This document shows, one piece after another, positions 1-11,800 of a stretch of 22,888 nucleotides of DNA; positions within the stretch are counted from its first letter, which is position 1, and each line of letters opens with the position of its first letter. The stretch comes from Hemicentrotus pulcherrimus (lineage: Eukaryota; Echinodermata; Echinoidea; Camarodonta; Strongylocentrotidae), in contig BEXV01001929.1 in the NCBI GenBank assembly GCA_003118195.1, positions 18,195 through 41,082 of the forward strand, read 5' to 3'. The notes beneath the pieces were generated by a model. It ran no database searches. It was given only the letters and a program-made list of their open reading frames with translations, and was not told where the DNA came from. Position numbers and translations under genes: made by a program.

Positions 1-22
1 GTTCAGGAAATTAAAAGCATTA

Positions 23-247
23 TTTCAGTTTGAAAGTATGGAATTACAGATTGTTCTACTACCCTTGGTCTTATGTTTTCAAAGATGCTAACGACTTTTC
101 ATAATTGTTAAGTCCAACCTAGAGATAAGTTCAACTTAGGATCTTTGTGAAACACCCCCCTGGCCTCACAGCATCCCAACCGGTTTAGGTTTTTTTCAGT
201 TTGAAAGAATAGAATTACAGATTTTTGTCAACTACCCTTGGTCTTAT
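23..247 (+). repeat. Direct repeat, two diverged copies of about 52 bp
   Basis: Positions 23-74 and 194-247 share TTTCAGTTTGAAAG, GAATTACAGATT and ACTACCCTTGGTCTTAT with a few changes and small gaps. Origin unknown; possibly a local duplication upstream of the first coding exon. Confidence 0.75.
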
Positions 248-325
248 TGCTATCCTTCTTAGGGAGTTTTCACCCCTGGTATTTCTCCAAAGGTAATGTG
301 GACGTTGTCAGAGCTTGTTATTTAA

Positions 326-511
326 TGCCCGTCTGCACTAGTTTGGCCAGGGGAGAATAGACTTTCCTGCAAGGTCAATGACAGGTGGTTATCTCATCAA
401 ATCAGCTCTCAATTAACATATAAAAGGGGATCATAGGGAACCAACAGGCACCAATAAGGCATTGCTTGCTATATAAAGGGCACAAGTAGCTATAAGAAGT
501 GCAGTGGGGCT
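326..511 (+). mobile_element. TTAA-flanked MITE, copy 1 (186 bp)
   Basis: Same family as 4463-4650 (opposite orientation) and 6510-6697. Shared core motifs include GTGGTTATCTCATCAAATCA and GCTCTCAATTAA. Ends are imperfect inverted repeats of the type AGCCCCACTGCACTA. The left flank is TTAA; the right has GTAA, probably mutated. Confidence 0.8.
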
Positions 512-1008
512 GTAAAGAGCAATTGTTCCTTTCTCATGTTTTCAACTTCCCCAAGTGTCAATATTACCATATCACTCGTTTAGCAGGCAATCGAAAGACC
601 AACTCTGTCCCATCTAGAGCCACAGCTGAATTTACTTGACACCAATGGCTGAGTCTTGTCTTATCAACATTGATTTATTATTGGACATTTATGTATAATA
701 ACCCTGTGAAACAAGAGTTGAGTGTGTGACAATGCTATGTATCATGGTATTTATTGTAATCATCTCAAGGTAATATCTAGTTGTTCAGGTGGTATTGATC
801 ACCTAAGGAGAGGGTATCGTTAAAACTCCTCTGAGATTAATCTGACGGTCAATACACCATTGTCTCCTATATGTAGAAGAATATAAAATATGTAAAGAAT
901 GAAGTGAGTATATATGCAAGACCTTGATTTACTTGGAATAAATTTTTGTCCAGTACCTCAAAGAGAGAGAAAAAATAACGACCAAAGGTTCTTTTCTTTC
1001 TGTTACAG
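512..1008. other. Sequence upstream of exon 1, no exon identified
   Basis: This stretch, together with 75-325, must hold intron and possibly 5' UTR exon sequence because exon 1 starts at an acceptor. No promoter or upstream exon could be placed with support. Confidence 0.4.
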
Positions 1009-1182
1009 CCAAAGATGTTGAGAAGAAAAAGTGCTTCCACACAGCTAACAAATCCTTCTGCGGTGGAAACTGTACAAGATGTCAGTGATGGCCAGTACGC
1101 TGATGAGACTTCTTTTGATGTAGCTGTGTCAGCCTTCGTGGAAGGAATCATCAGTAATGCAGTTCAGACCCTTCAACAAGAG
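1009..1182 (+). CDS. Exon 1 of the coiled-coil gene (residues 1-56)
   Basis: The exon follows a strong pyrimidine tract and AG at 1007-1008 and ends CAAGAG before GTATGG. The first ATG is at 1015, giving 56 complete codons (phase 0 out). Because a good acceptor precedes it, at least one upstream exon must exist, non-coding or coding. The segment ends in a predicted amphipathic helix (VSAFVEGIISNAVQTL, residues 38-53). Confidence 0.75.
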
Positions 1183-4100
1183 GTATGGAGGTCAAAGTTT
1201 AAAGTTCACATACATGTAGAGGGAAAGACAATAACCTGCTGAAGATAAAATCCTACAAGAAGAATGTGTTGATGACATTGTCATAATCTCCTTATAATTG
1301 GTCTTCTTTTCTAACAGGTTTAGAAATAACTGAATGATCTTTGTTAATTGGTAATATTAGGATTCAGGCCCCAATTTTGATAATCAGCTAATTATGAATT
1401 GGAATTATGGAAAACCACATGCGCTGGTTCTTTAGTTGACCTGATCACAGCTTGATCTGTGCGACATATTCTTCTAATTTTATCACTTTTTGACAGTATT
1501 TGAATTTTCCTTTCATTTCAATTTTTTTTCTCCGTTCTGTATACAGGCACAAATACCTTCCATCAGAAATGATGCTGAGACAACTTCGGACATCCACATC
1601 CAAACTCTGAAATCACCCACCAGACCTGAGCCAACAGATGAAGACGTAGAGTCGTACGTTGATGCTGTCCTCTCTGTTCAGCTCCAGATCGTCAGGATGG
1701 AATATGAGGAAAAACTGAACTCTTGCCTTGATGCATCACTGGAATGTCCTCAGTCTCTTGATGCGTCCCAGGATAGTCTTCAAGACTGTTCACCATCAAG
1801 GTCCTTTATGGATGCCTCCAAGGAGAGTCTTCAAGACTGTTCATCATCAAGGTCCTTTATTGATGATGGAAACGACGTCTACGTTGATGATAATATTGAT
1901 GATAGTTTGGTAGGAAGCCTTTCGTTTGATGATAAAACCCCATCTAGAGGGAGTACCCAAGGGACCAGTCCGTGTACCCGTCTTCTACTTGATACCTTTG
2001 CTTCCTTGAGCGCTGGAGGAACTCTGTTAGGGTCGTCGTCACCAGGCTACATGCTCCTGCCGCCCAGGAGAGAGGTGGCAAATCGTGGAGCAGGAGTCGG
2101 CTTGCGCCACGCCTCTTGTGAGAGCCAAGGTAGATATGAAGATGAGTTCCTTAGGTTTGTTCACAGTCAGTATGACTCAAGGAATACCATGGCAAGAACT
2201 GATTCTCCTGTCATGCAAGATACTGCAGTGTGCACAACTCCTAGCATAAATGATGTGCCACGAAATGCTTTTTCTCATCAAGTCAAAGACACCCAGACTG
2301 GCGTGACACCTGCGAGGCTCATAGAAACATCGACCAGTGTGACACCAGTGAAGGTTGCTAATACAGATACCTCTATGACCCCTGTGAAGATCTCAGACAT
2401 ATCCACAGAAACCATTGCTGTTTCTATGCAGGAGAGTGGCACAGAGACTGAAGTTGTCCAACTGCAGGATGCCATAATTGGTTCACCTTTGAAGGTAGCT
2501 TCTGTAGGTGTCTCCATGACTCCCATCAAACCAAGCAATGCTCAAACAAATACCTCACCAACCAAAGTCACAGACTCATCCACGGACATGGGCATTGAGA
2601 TGATGGACTGCGGATCGGATGCAAGACAGCCCGAGGTCTGTGATGCAATGGTGGGGACCCCGGTGAAGCAGCGTGCCACTGGAGTCGCCACATCCCCAGT
2701 TGGTGTCCAGGACACCTCTTCCTGGATGACACCTATCAAGATGCAGAGCATCGCTATGGGGACTTCCCCAGCAGCCAAGGTGCAGGACTCTGGCACAGAG
2801 ATACCAGCTATACACCTGATGGATACGGGAGTTGGGATGTCACCGCTTCCCTCCAGGACAGAGAAAGCTGTTGGAACCTCACCAAAAGTCACTTCAGACA
2901 GAGAAGTGGGTAGTACTCCAATCAGCATGACTCACATGAACTGTGGAACAACACCACATCAGTATACTGATAATAACACTGCAATGACTCCTGTATTTGT
3001 CTGCAGCACCCAGACACTCACTTCACCTCCAGTTGTGCCGAGTCTTAGGTGGGTGATTGAACATGTTCAGAAGCAGTATGTTTAAAAGTGTTAAAATAAA
3101 TGTATGTATATTTTCAGGGAGTTTTGTAAGACTATTAATGATTTCAAGAAGTTTGGTTAGGCTATAAATGATGATATGAGTATACAAATAATACACAGGT
3201 GTGAGTGCGTTATGTTCGATGCAGCACATGAGGGTATTCACTATGGTGCTATAAAATTCACGAGGCGTAGCCTAGTGTATTATATGCCATTGTGAATACC
3301 CAAATAGCGCTGCATCGCCATAACGCACTCACACCTATGTATTATTTATTTGTATATGAATTTACGACCTGTTCTTGTATAGATATATATGTGTAAACCT
3401 TATCAAGTTTTTGAGCTGACAATACCTGAATCGCACATATAGTCTTCACCTTTACCTTGGCCAATCAGAGCTTGTTATATTCGCGCCTTGTTCCTTTTAG
3501 TTTTCCTTTATATTGTTTGATTTCAGCTTTCTGTTTCATTCTTGCAGTTTACTTTGATGAGTGCAAATCAAAAAGCTTTAGTATGGGTCTTTTCAACAAG
3601 ATTCTCTGACTTTGTAGTACCAATCATCTTTTCACCTATGGTCTTATTTTTCTAACTTAGGTTCAGTAGGAGTCCCAATTCTGTTGACCCTGCCAAGCTG
3701 GTGAGCCACGTCCAGACGGCAGCCATCAGCAATCAGCTCATGAGGACCGAGATACAGATGCTGCGCTCTCAGAAGGCTGAAGCGGATGAGAGGCTGATCG
3801 TTGCTAGGAGACAGGTGCAGGAGAAGGAAGAGCAGGTGGTGATGAATGAAGATAGCATGAGACAGATGAAAAGAATGGGCAGGGTAAGTCTTTTCCTTCT
3901 TAAAGGCATCGTTTAAAAATGTTAAATCTGAGATGTACGGCCCTACGTGTTACCAGTGTCAGTGATATGGTGTAATATGGAAACCCTAAAAAAAATTGCA
4001 CTTCAAAATGATCAAGAAGTGCCTTTAAAAAAGTAAAAATCTATTGGTGACTGGTTTTGATTTCCAATTATAAATATCTTGATAATCAGACAGGCGATCA

Positions 4101-5811
4101 GCTTGTAAATGTCATGGGGTTCCTGACTGACCTAAAGGTTTATAATTATCATTGCAGCATGAACTAAATCCAGGATTTTGTTTCAGAATCTGAGACAAAG
4201 TTACCCAATCCCTTTAAGAATGGGATGAAACAAAATTGATGACTACATATCTATCTATCTATCTATCTATCTATATCCCATAGCTTAGAGGATATCGCAT
4301 GTCGTAACACTTATAATAACATGGATGTTTGCACTTTGACTTGCAGGCATCAGCTGATAAGGAGATAGATGATTTGATGTGTCAGGTGGGAGAACAGATG
4401 ATGCAGATAGGTCAGATGGAGGCAGCTCTCGGAGAGGTAAGACTTCCATGATGTTCTTTTAAAGCCCCACTGCACTAATTATAGCTACTTGCGCCCTCTA
4501 TATAGCGAACAATGCATAATCAGTGCCTGTTGGTCCCCAATGATCCTATTTTTCTTATATTAATGGAGAGCTGATTTGTTGAGATAATCACCTGTCAGTG
4601 ACCTTGCAGGGAGGTCCAATCCCCCCTGGCCAAACTAGTACAGACAGGCTTTAAAAAACTGAGAATGCAATCATCAGTCAATGAATTGGATATTTGCAAA
4701 CTTGCTTTTTGTCATTATGTCTGTTGGACTATGAATTTGATGATTTTTGTATCCCCACCCTACACAACAACTTAAAAAACAAATGGAATTGTTGTTTGAT
4801 ATTATGTTGATTTCAAAATGATAAAATGATTCATAATACTTTTAACATCTTTGTGCTAGAAACAATTAAAATGTGTTATGATCAGCAATATTAAAACAAA
4901 ACAAAAGTTATCTTTTCAGGTTCTCTATTTATTTTCTTTATCACCTTAGAGGGCAGCAGGGCTAAAAGCCAGGGTAACAGGCACATTGAGCATCCCATGG
5001 ATATGTGGGCAATATACAGTCAAACCTGCTTTAGCAACCACCTGTCTACAAAGACCCAAGTTTCCCTTCAAAGCTAGTTTGTCATAAAAACATGTTCTAA
5101 AGTCTAAAGGAACCTGTTCATAAAGACCACTTTTTTTGTCTCCCTTTGGTGGTTTTGATAGACAGGTTTCACTTCACATGTAAATGTAACTGTTGATTTT
5201 ATTCTTGCCATTTCAAATCATTTTCCTACTCCTCCTCCTCCCTCGTTGTAGAAAACTCAGATGCTATCCAGTCTCAAGGATGATAATGAGAAAATGAAGA
5301 AGGAATATAAACAGCAGATAGCTGACCTGCAAGATGACCTCTGTAGATCTTACAGGCAACATCAACAACAGGTATGATGGTCAATAATAATAATAGTCTG
5401 TGTTCATTTAGCACTTAATACATCAAAGATGTCTCTAAGCGCTTTACAGATATATTATAATCCCATTCATCGGATTCAGGCTTGCCCGCACTCAATATAT
5501 GCACACTCTCCACTCTCTGTGGAACATTACAGACGATAACAATGCTGAGCATAGTAAATTAACATTCGCATCCTACCGGGTACCCATTAAACACCTGAGT
5601 GGAGAGTGGCAAATGTAGATTAACGTCTTGCCTAGGGACATTAGTGCCGGGCAGGGATGTGAACCCCGTACCTTGTGATCTACAGATGGGTGACTTATTC
5701 ACGAGACCACAACACCTGACCTCTACACAGATACATTGTATTTGATGTACATGTACATGTACGTTATCATGTATTCTATTTCTGCCTCACATCATTCTTT
5801 CAGCCTCCCTC

Positions 5812-5856
<45 letters not shown>

Positions 5857-8800
5857 TTTCCCTTTCCCTCTAACTGTGTCCCTCTTACTCATTTTTTTTA
5901 CTTGGTCTCTACCATTTTTTTCCATTATGTTCGGTCTTCTTTACATCTTCCACTTTAATACTCACTCTCTGTAATTATTTGAATAATAACGATAAGAATG
6001 GATTTCCTCTGTATGAAAATAAAGCGCTAATATGAAAAACCCGCAACACGCGTGCACAGTCATATCACTTCTTGCTTATTTGACTTGCACATGTACAACG
6101 TGAACCTATTCATAGTGATCAGATAATGTTTATATGGTTTTGTTGAGAGTAGTGGTTCTAAACATAGGGGTTCTTTTGAGTATTGAATTATGAATGACCA
6201 AAACCTGTTTAAATTCTATGTCCAGTTGCATTTCAGGGTATAACAAAACTGACAAAGAATTCAATTACGGGGATCATAGAGTAACTTAATTCAATAATAA
6301 TCAATTCCTTCTTTGTCAAACAGATTTCTGAGTTGGAGGCTGAATACAAGAAGGAAGATTATGAGAGGCATTATACAAGGAGTCAGAAGAGAGTGTGTGA
6401 GCTTGAGACACAGCTCGATGCATTCATTGAGCTACAGGATACGGTGGATAGAGCCATTCAAGTTCAGGTTTGTAATCAATTTCTATCAATCTTCATTTAT
6501 ATACTTTAAAGACTATCTGCACTAGTTTTGCAAGGAGGGATTAGACCTACCTGCGTAATCACGGACAGGTGGTTATCTCATCAAATCAGCTCTCAATTAA
6601 AATAAGAAAAAAGGGATCATGGGGGAACAGCGGATACCGCTTAGGCATTGTTTACAATATAGAGGGCCCGAGTAGCTACAAATAGTGGAGTACCGCTTTA
6701 AGAAGAGAGTGAGTCAATTCAAGACACAGCTCAAAGCATTCATTAAGGTACAGGATATCCATAGAAAGAGTCGGTCAAGTACAGGTTTGACATTGATTTG
6801 TATACATCTGCATTGTCACAGCATGCATTAAGATATAGTCCGTTAGTGGTAAAATTGCGGTTCAAGGGTTTTGGGGGCTAAATATCCAGTAGCTAAATAT
6901 CCATTCAATATTGTTTAAAAATTGCCTTTAGAGGTTAAAATGGCAATATCAACCTAAATTTGCAAAAAAACAGAAATATATGCCCAAATGTTTAATGTTG
7001 AAGTTCATTCGTGATATCTATCCAGGCCGGATCGATATGAGAATTTACCAAATATATCAATTATTAGGCGGTTTCCCGTGCAAAATTTGTATCATCACGT
7101 ATTAGTCAAAACATATTCTTTCACATGATTGGTAATAAGAGCTTTCATTTCATTTTTTGAGAGGGGGGCATTTACAAAACTGGTCTCTACCTTTAAATAA
7201 ATCATAGACATGGAATGCTGTTTGTTCTCTGAATGGTTTTTATTAAAGTTGTGACATTTTCCCCCATATTTTTAATGCAATTTCAGAATCAATTTGAAGT
7301 TGCGCAGAACACTTTCAGAGATGTGGAATCGCTATTCCAGATGACACTGCAGCATCATAGTGCAGTCACATCACAGGTAAGAAATATCATAATGTGACCA
7401 ATACCTTGTGAGGGGGCAATTACTAGCCCAGGGTTTTGAACCCGTAACATGCATGGTCGTCTAGTAATTAGTCATGAGAAGGACCCACTTCCCCAGCATG
7501 CACCTCAATAAAGGACTCGAAATGTGCTTATCATCTGTTGGTCCAAAACTCCAAACCATTAGGCTGAATGTCCTATTTTCAAGTGAAGGTCAAGAGATGG
7601 ATTATTATATAGCAAGAGATAGTCAGTTAATCCCATTAATACCTCAATTCTTCCCTAATTATGCTTTCTGCAAAATGCTCTGCTTCAACTTCACGAGTCT
7701 CTTTTCAAAGACTATTTCATCTTGGATCCATCAATGTTATACAGATATATTTGGATCTATTGCAAGTCCCCCAGTCAATCTCAAGTTTTCAAACTCCTAT
7801 CTTGTATGTACATAGTTGCGATTGATATCAATCACAAGTTAGATGCGATTAATATCAACTCTTTGTAAGATGGGGCCCAGATGTTAAATACACTCCAAAT
7901 GATTTCTCTATGTACAATTACATGATGCATCATCCATTTTTCCCTCCCTTCCTACACGTAGATGAAGACATTGGAAGAGGGCAAGGCCAGTCTGGAGGAA
8001 GAGAAGGAATCTTGGAGGCAGCAGATGAAGGATGGAGAGAGGAGAATGCGAGAGAAAGAAGAGAAGATGGAAGAGATGAAGAAGATGAAGGAGGAGGCGG
8101 AGGAGAGGAGATGCGCGATGGAGAACGACTTGGCAGAAGCGACAGCTGGAATGAGAGATCTGCAGGAAACACTGGAAGCAAAAGAAGCTGGTTAGCATTA
8201 GGATAGCATTGATAATGGTGTATACCATGAAATGGTCTTGGGGGGGGGGGATGCAACTCATTGGATAATGTGTTCATTTGCAAATATCAATTTCTTATGT
8301 GCAAGCATAGACTCTCATTGGACACATAACATCAAGAAAGTAAAATATGTGCCCTATGTGAGTGTCACTCTCTATTTTGGATTGCTCACGCTCTTCATTA
8401 GGGCTGACAGCAGTTCGTGCTTGCAAACTAACAAGTAATAAATCATGATCTTCTTAGTAGAAAGACTAAGAGAAAGAGAGAGAGGGAATTGAGATCAAGG
8501 ACATTGTAGATAGCCAAGTTCTACAGAACAAGAAAATATTGAGTGCAAGAGACTAATTTTGCCTGTGTTTCACAGCGAGAAAGTTTTTATTATACTACAA
8601 GTGGGCTCAGTCGGGAATGCATCTGCCTGTTGTAACAAAGATTGTGGGTTTGAACCCAACCCAGGCAGATGACTCAAGGATGTGTTGTGTGTTAACGTGC
8701 CCCTCCCCTGTTTCATAGATGCAGTAGCTTACAGTAAATTTCATAATTTGATACCTTTCCTTTATTTTAGATATTACCAATAAAGAAAAGGAGTTGCAAA

Positions 8801-11800
8801 AACTCTCCAGCAAATGTACTCAACTTGATGAGAGGGAGGTAGCTCATTTCTTGGAGCAGCAGAATCAGGAGGCAGCCATCTTGGTACAGGTAGAGCAGCA
8901 AAAGACGATACAAGCTGAGCTTGATCGAACAAAGACAAACCTGCAAGAAACCATCGATCAGCTTCATAAGCAATGTCAGAGGTAGGTTAAAGTTGATTTC
9001 TGATTTTTGGTGAGTTGTTTCTTGTTTGAACATGGACTTTGTGACAGAAGAATTACCGTAAATCTCTGCGTATAAGACACAACTTTGTTTTGCTGCCGGA
9101 AAAAAAAAATTTGAAAGTCGGGGGTGCGTCTTATACACAAATTTTTTAATATTCTAAGTTTCGATTTACGCCCCTCCACCTGGCAATGCCTCCTAGCTCA
9201 GTAATCGGTGTGTAGACTCACCATTCGAAAACTAGAACAACACTACCTTTATGTCTTGATTTCTATCTTGACTTGAAGGAAAATTTGTCTGTCATCTTAG
9301 TTTTTTTTATAAACAACACTGTTACTATTATTTGTGACAAGTTCACAAGCACAAATCGGTGCCTTCAACTGCGTGGGTTTTTTAACACGGACCTGGGGCC
9401 CGTTTCATAAAACCTTTTATCTATGACAAATGATAAATTTCTATGACAACTTTGCTCTCAGCCAATCACAAGCCATGGTTTCAGTAGCTTTTAACAGTAG
9501 CTTGTAACTTGTTATTGATATCAAGTTTTATGAAACAGGGCCCAGGCCTGTTGCCCAAAAAATGGGGGTGCGTCTTATACACAGAGATTTACGGTATAAG
9601 AATCTGTGTTAGAAAGATGCTGAAGATAAATGTTGGATTAATTTTGAGAAAAAATGAATAAAAGTCTTTTACAAAGATCATGTCACAGTTACCCAAGGAA
9701 TTTACTTACTTACCGGTACTAACAAATGATGTATAAGATATGCTTAGAGAAGTATTGCCTTGATTTTAATTTCCCCTTTAATTATAATAATAGCTAGTTC
9801 TTATATAGCGCTTTTCAGGACTGAAGGCCCTCTCAAAGCGCTTTTATTACCCCGGTCACCAGATTCAGGCTTACCCGCACACAATGCATGCTCCACTCCC
9901 TGGGGATCATCCAGACAGGCGTCATTTTGACAAGCCCACACTTAGCTTTTGCATTCTACCCATTTACCACCTGGGTGGAGAGTGGCAAATGTAGATCAAT
10001 GTCTTGCCAAAGGACATTAGTGCCACGGTGGGACTTGAACCGCCGACCTTGTGATCCACAGTCCGGTGACATATCCACTTGTCCACGACACCTCAATTAG
10101 ATAGAGCTTCACCGTCAAGGTAACAGGTTTTCTTCCTATTTCATTCACTCGACAGCATTTCAACTGAGAAGCTCATCCTTGGTATCGATCTGAATTCCAG
10201 CAAGGCCAAACTCTACTCGGTGGAAGCAGAGCTGCAGGACACCAAGAGGACCAGTGAGGAACGCAGGACCAGGATCTCAGAGATGGAGCTTGAACTTGAG
10301 ACCTGCAGGAACGCTGGAGCAGAGCTGATACTCGTCAAGTCAAAACTGAAGGTATCTTGTTTTACTCATCAGTTATCAAAATGGTTTACTAAATGTTGGA
10401 AAAGTATGATGAGAAGAATGAGGAGCATATAAATATTGTTGTATGAGCACTGTTCTTGTAATTATTTAGGGAAATGTTGAAATGCTGTAGCAGAGTTGAC
10501 ACTTGTCAAGTCAAAAATAAAGGTATCTTGCTTTACTCATCAATTGTCAAAATGTTTTGGGGATTGTTGTTGTTATTTTACCTGACCACAAACAAAAACA
10601 CCATAAATGCTTGTTAGTAAGCAACCAGAGGACCGACAGCTTTAGGTCCTCTCTGAAAGACCTGGTATTGAGGATTAATGCCTTACCAAAGGGCACTAGT
10701 GCATCGCCTTTGTTTCGAACCTGGGGCACCAGATTACTGGACCACTGCTCTACCGACTGAGCTATCGTGCCTCCTTATACTAAATGTTAAAAAAGTACAA
10801 TGAGGAGCATATAAATAATATGGGTATTAGCAGTGCTCTTGTAATTATTTAGTGTATATATTTCAAGACAAGTAATATTGTTATTGGTTACTAGTTGCAC
10901 TTCAGTACTATTCACTGTTTCTGTGATAACAAACATGAAGAAATCATTATTTACCAGTATGCAGATTCCATATGATTTATTTGGAAACTGCAATCATCTT
11001 CATCAATGACATTTTCCTGGCATGTGCAGATATTCATGTAAACAATGTATACTACTACGCTTCATGAATGTAATGAGAATTTTAAGATTGCTGCGAGCCA
11101 CTGACATATGCTCTGATGATGATTGCTATAAATTCTCTATGGTTAGGGTTAGGTTTACGATAAGGTATTGCATACAGGTTAATGTGTTTGGTCCAGGGTT
11201 GAAATTAAAGAATTTGGTTTAAAGGGAAATCCAAACCAAATAGAGAACTACTCTAAAAGAAAGCAGAAAAGTCAGAGAAGCAAACTGATGAAAGTTTCAA
11301 TTAAATCTGACTAAATAAGAAAGTTATGAATTTTTGAAAGTTGTAATGACTATATGGGCACTTCAAATTGCCTGAAGCAGTAATGTCAATGTGGTGTTTA
11401 ATAGACTACTTTCCTATCTGTTTCAACATATAAAACGAGTACAAATTTAAACTTTTCAAATATTCATTGCTCAGGAGAGTTTTTTTTTTTAGAGGACGTA
11501 TGATTATGCTATCTATAATATATTATGAGTAGTGCCCCAAAGGAGAAGGAAATTATGAGAAAAACAGAAATTAATGATAATTGTCTACACGGGGAAATGG
11601 GAGAGTTATCAAAGTCGTACATGTATGTCACAATCCACTGACCGAACTACCAATTTGAGCTTCCCATGGACTTAGTAATCTCATATTTCAAAAATTTATA
11701 ACTTCCTTACTATTGGTCCGATTCATTTCAAATTTTTGCCATTCTGTTTCTGTTATTTTCCTGCTTTTATACAAATCAACTTATTACAAGGGATTGCCCT

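Noticed and set aside
419..480. TATA-box-like motifs (TATAAAAGG, TATATAAAGG) as promoter of the first gene
   Set aside because: Both lie inside a MITE copy; the other copies have related sequence in the same place and are intronic.
2278..2928. Antisense open reading frames over the repeat array
   Set aside because: Shadow of the 36-bp coding repeats on the plus strand; there is no independent support.
7474..7815. 113-codon open frame in intron 7
   Set aside because: No protein-like composition or recognised domain, no splice partner in phase, and it lies within intronic sequence.
7908..8283. Antisense and alternative-frame open reading frames over exon 8
   Set aside because: They arise from purine-rich coiled-coil codons; only the frame starting at 7962 joins in phase with flanking exons and has coiled-coil composition.
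10020..10094. tRNA gene on the minus strand
   Set aside because: Degenerate, and part of a repeat that also occurs at 5382-5720.
9888..10100. 70-codon open frame
   Set aside because: It lies within SINE family A copy 2, on the opposite strand.
10481..10522. Extra cassette exon after exon 10
   Set aside because: A possible AG just upstream would give a 32-nt insert that breaks the frame, and a stop lies immediately 5' of the copied codons.
10711..10771. tRNA gene on the minus strand
   Set aside because: Box A and box B are good, but the arms do not pair fully and a SINE body and tail follow; it is a SINE head.
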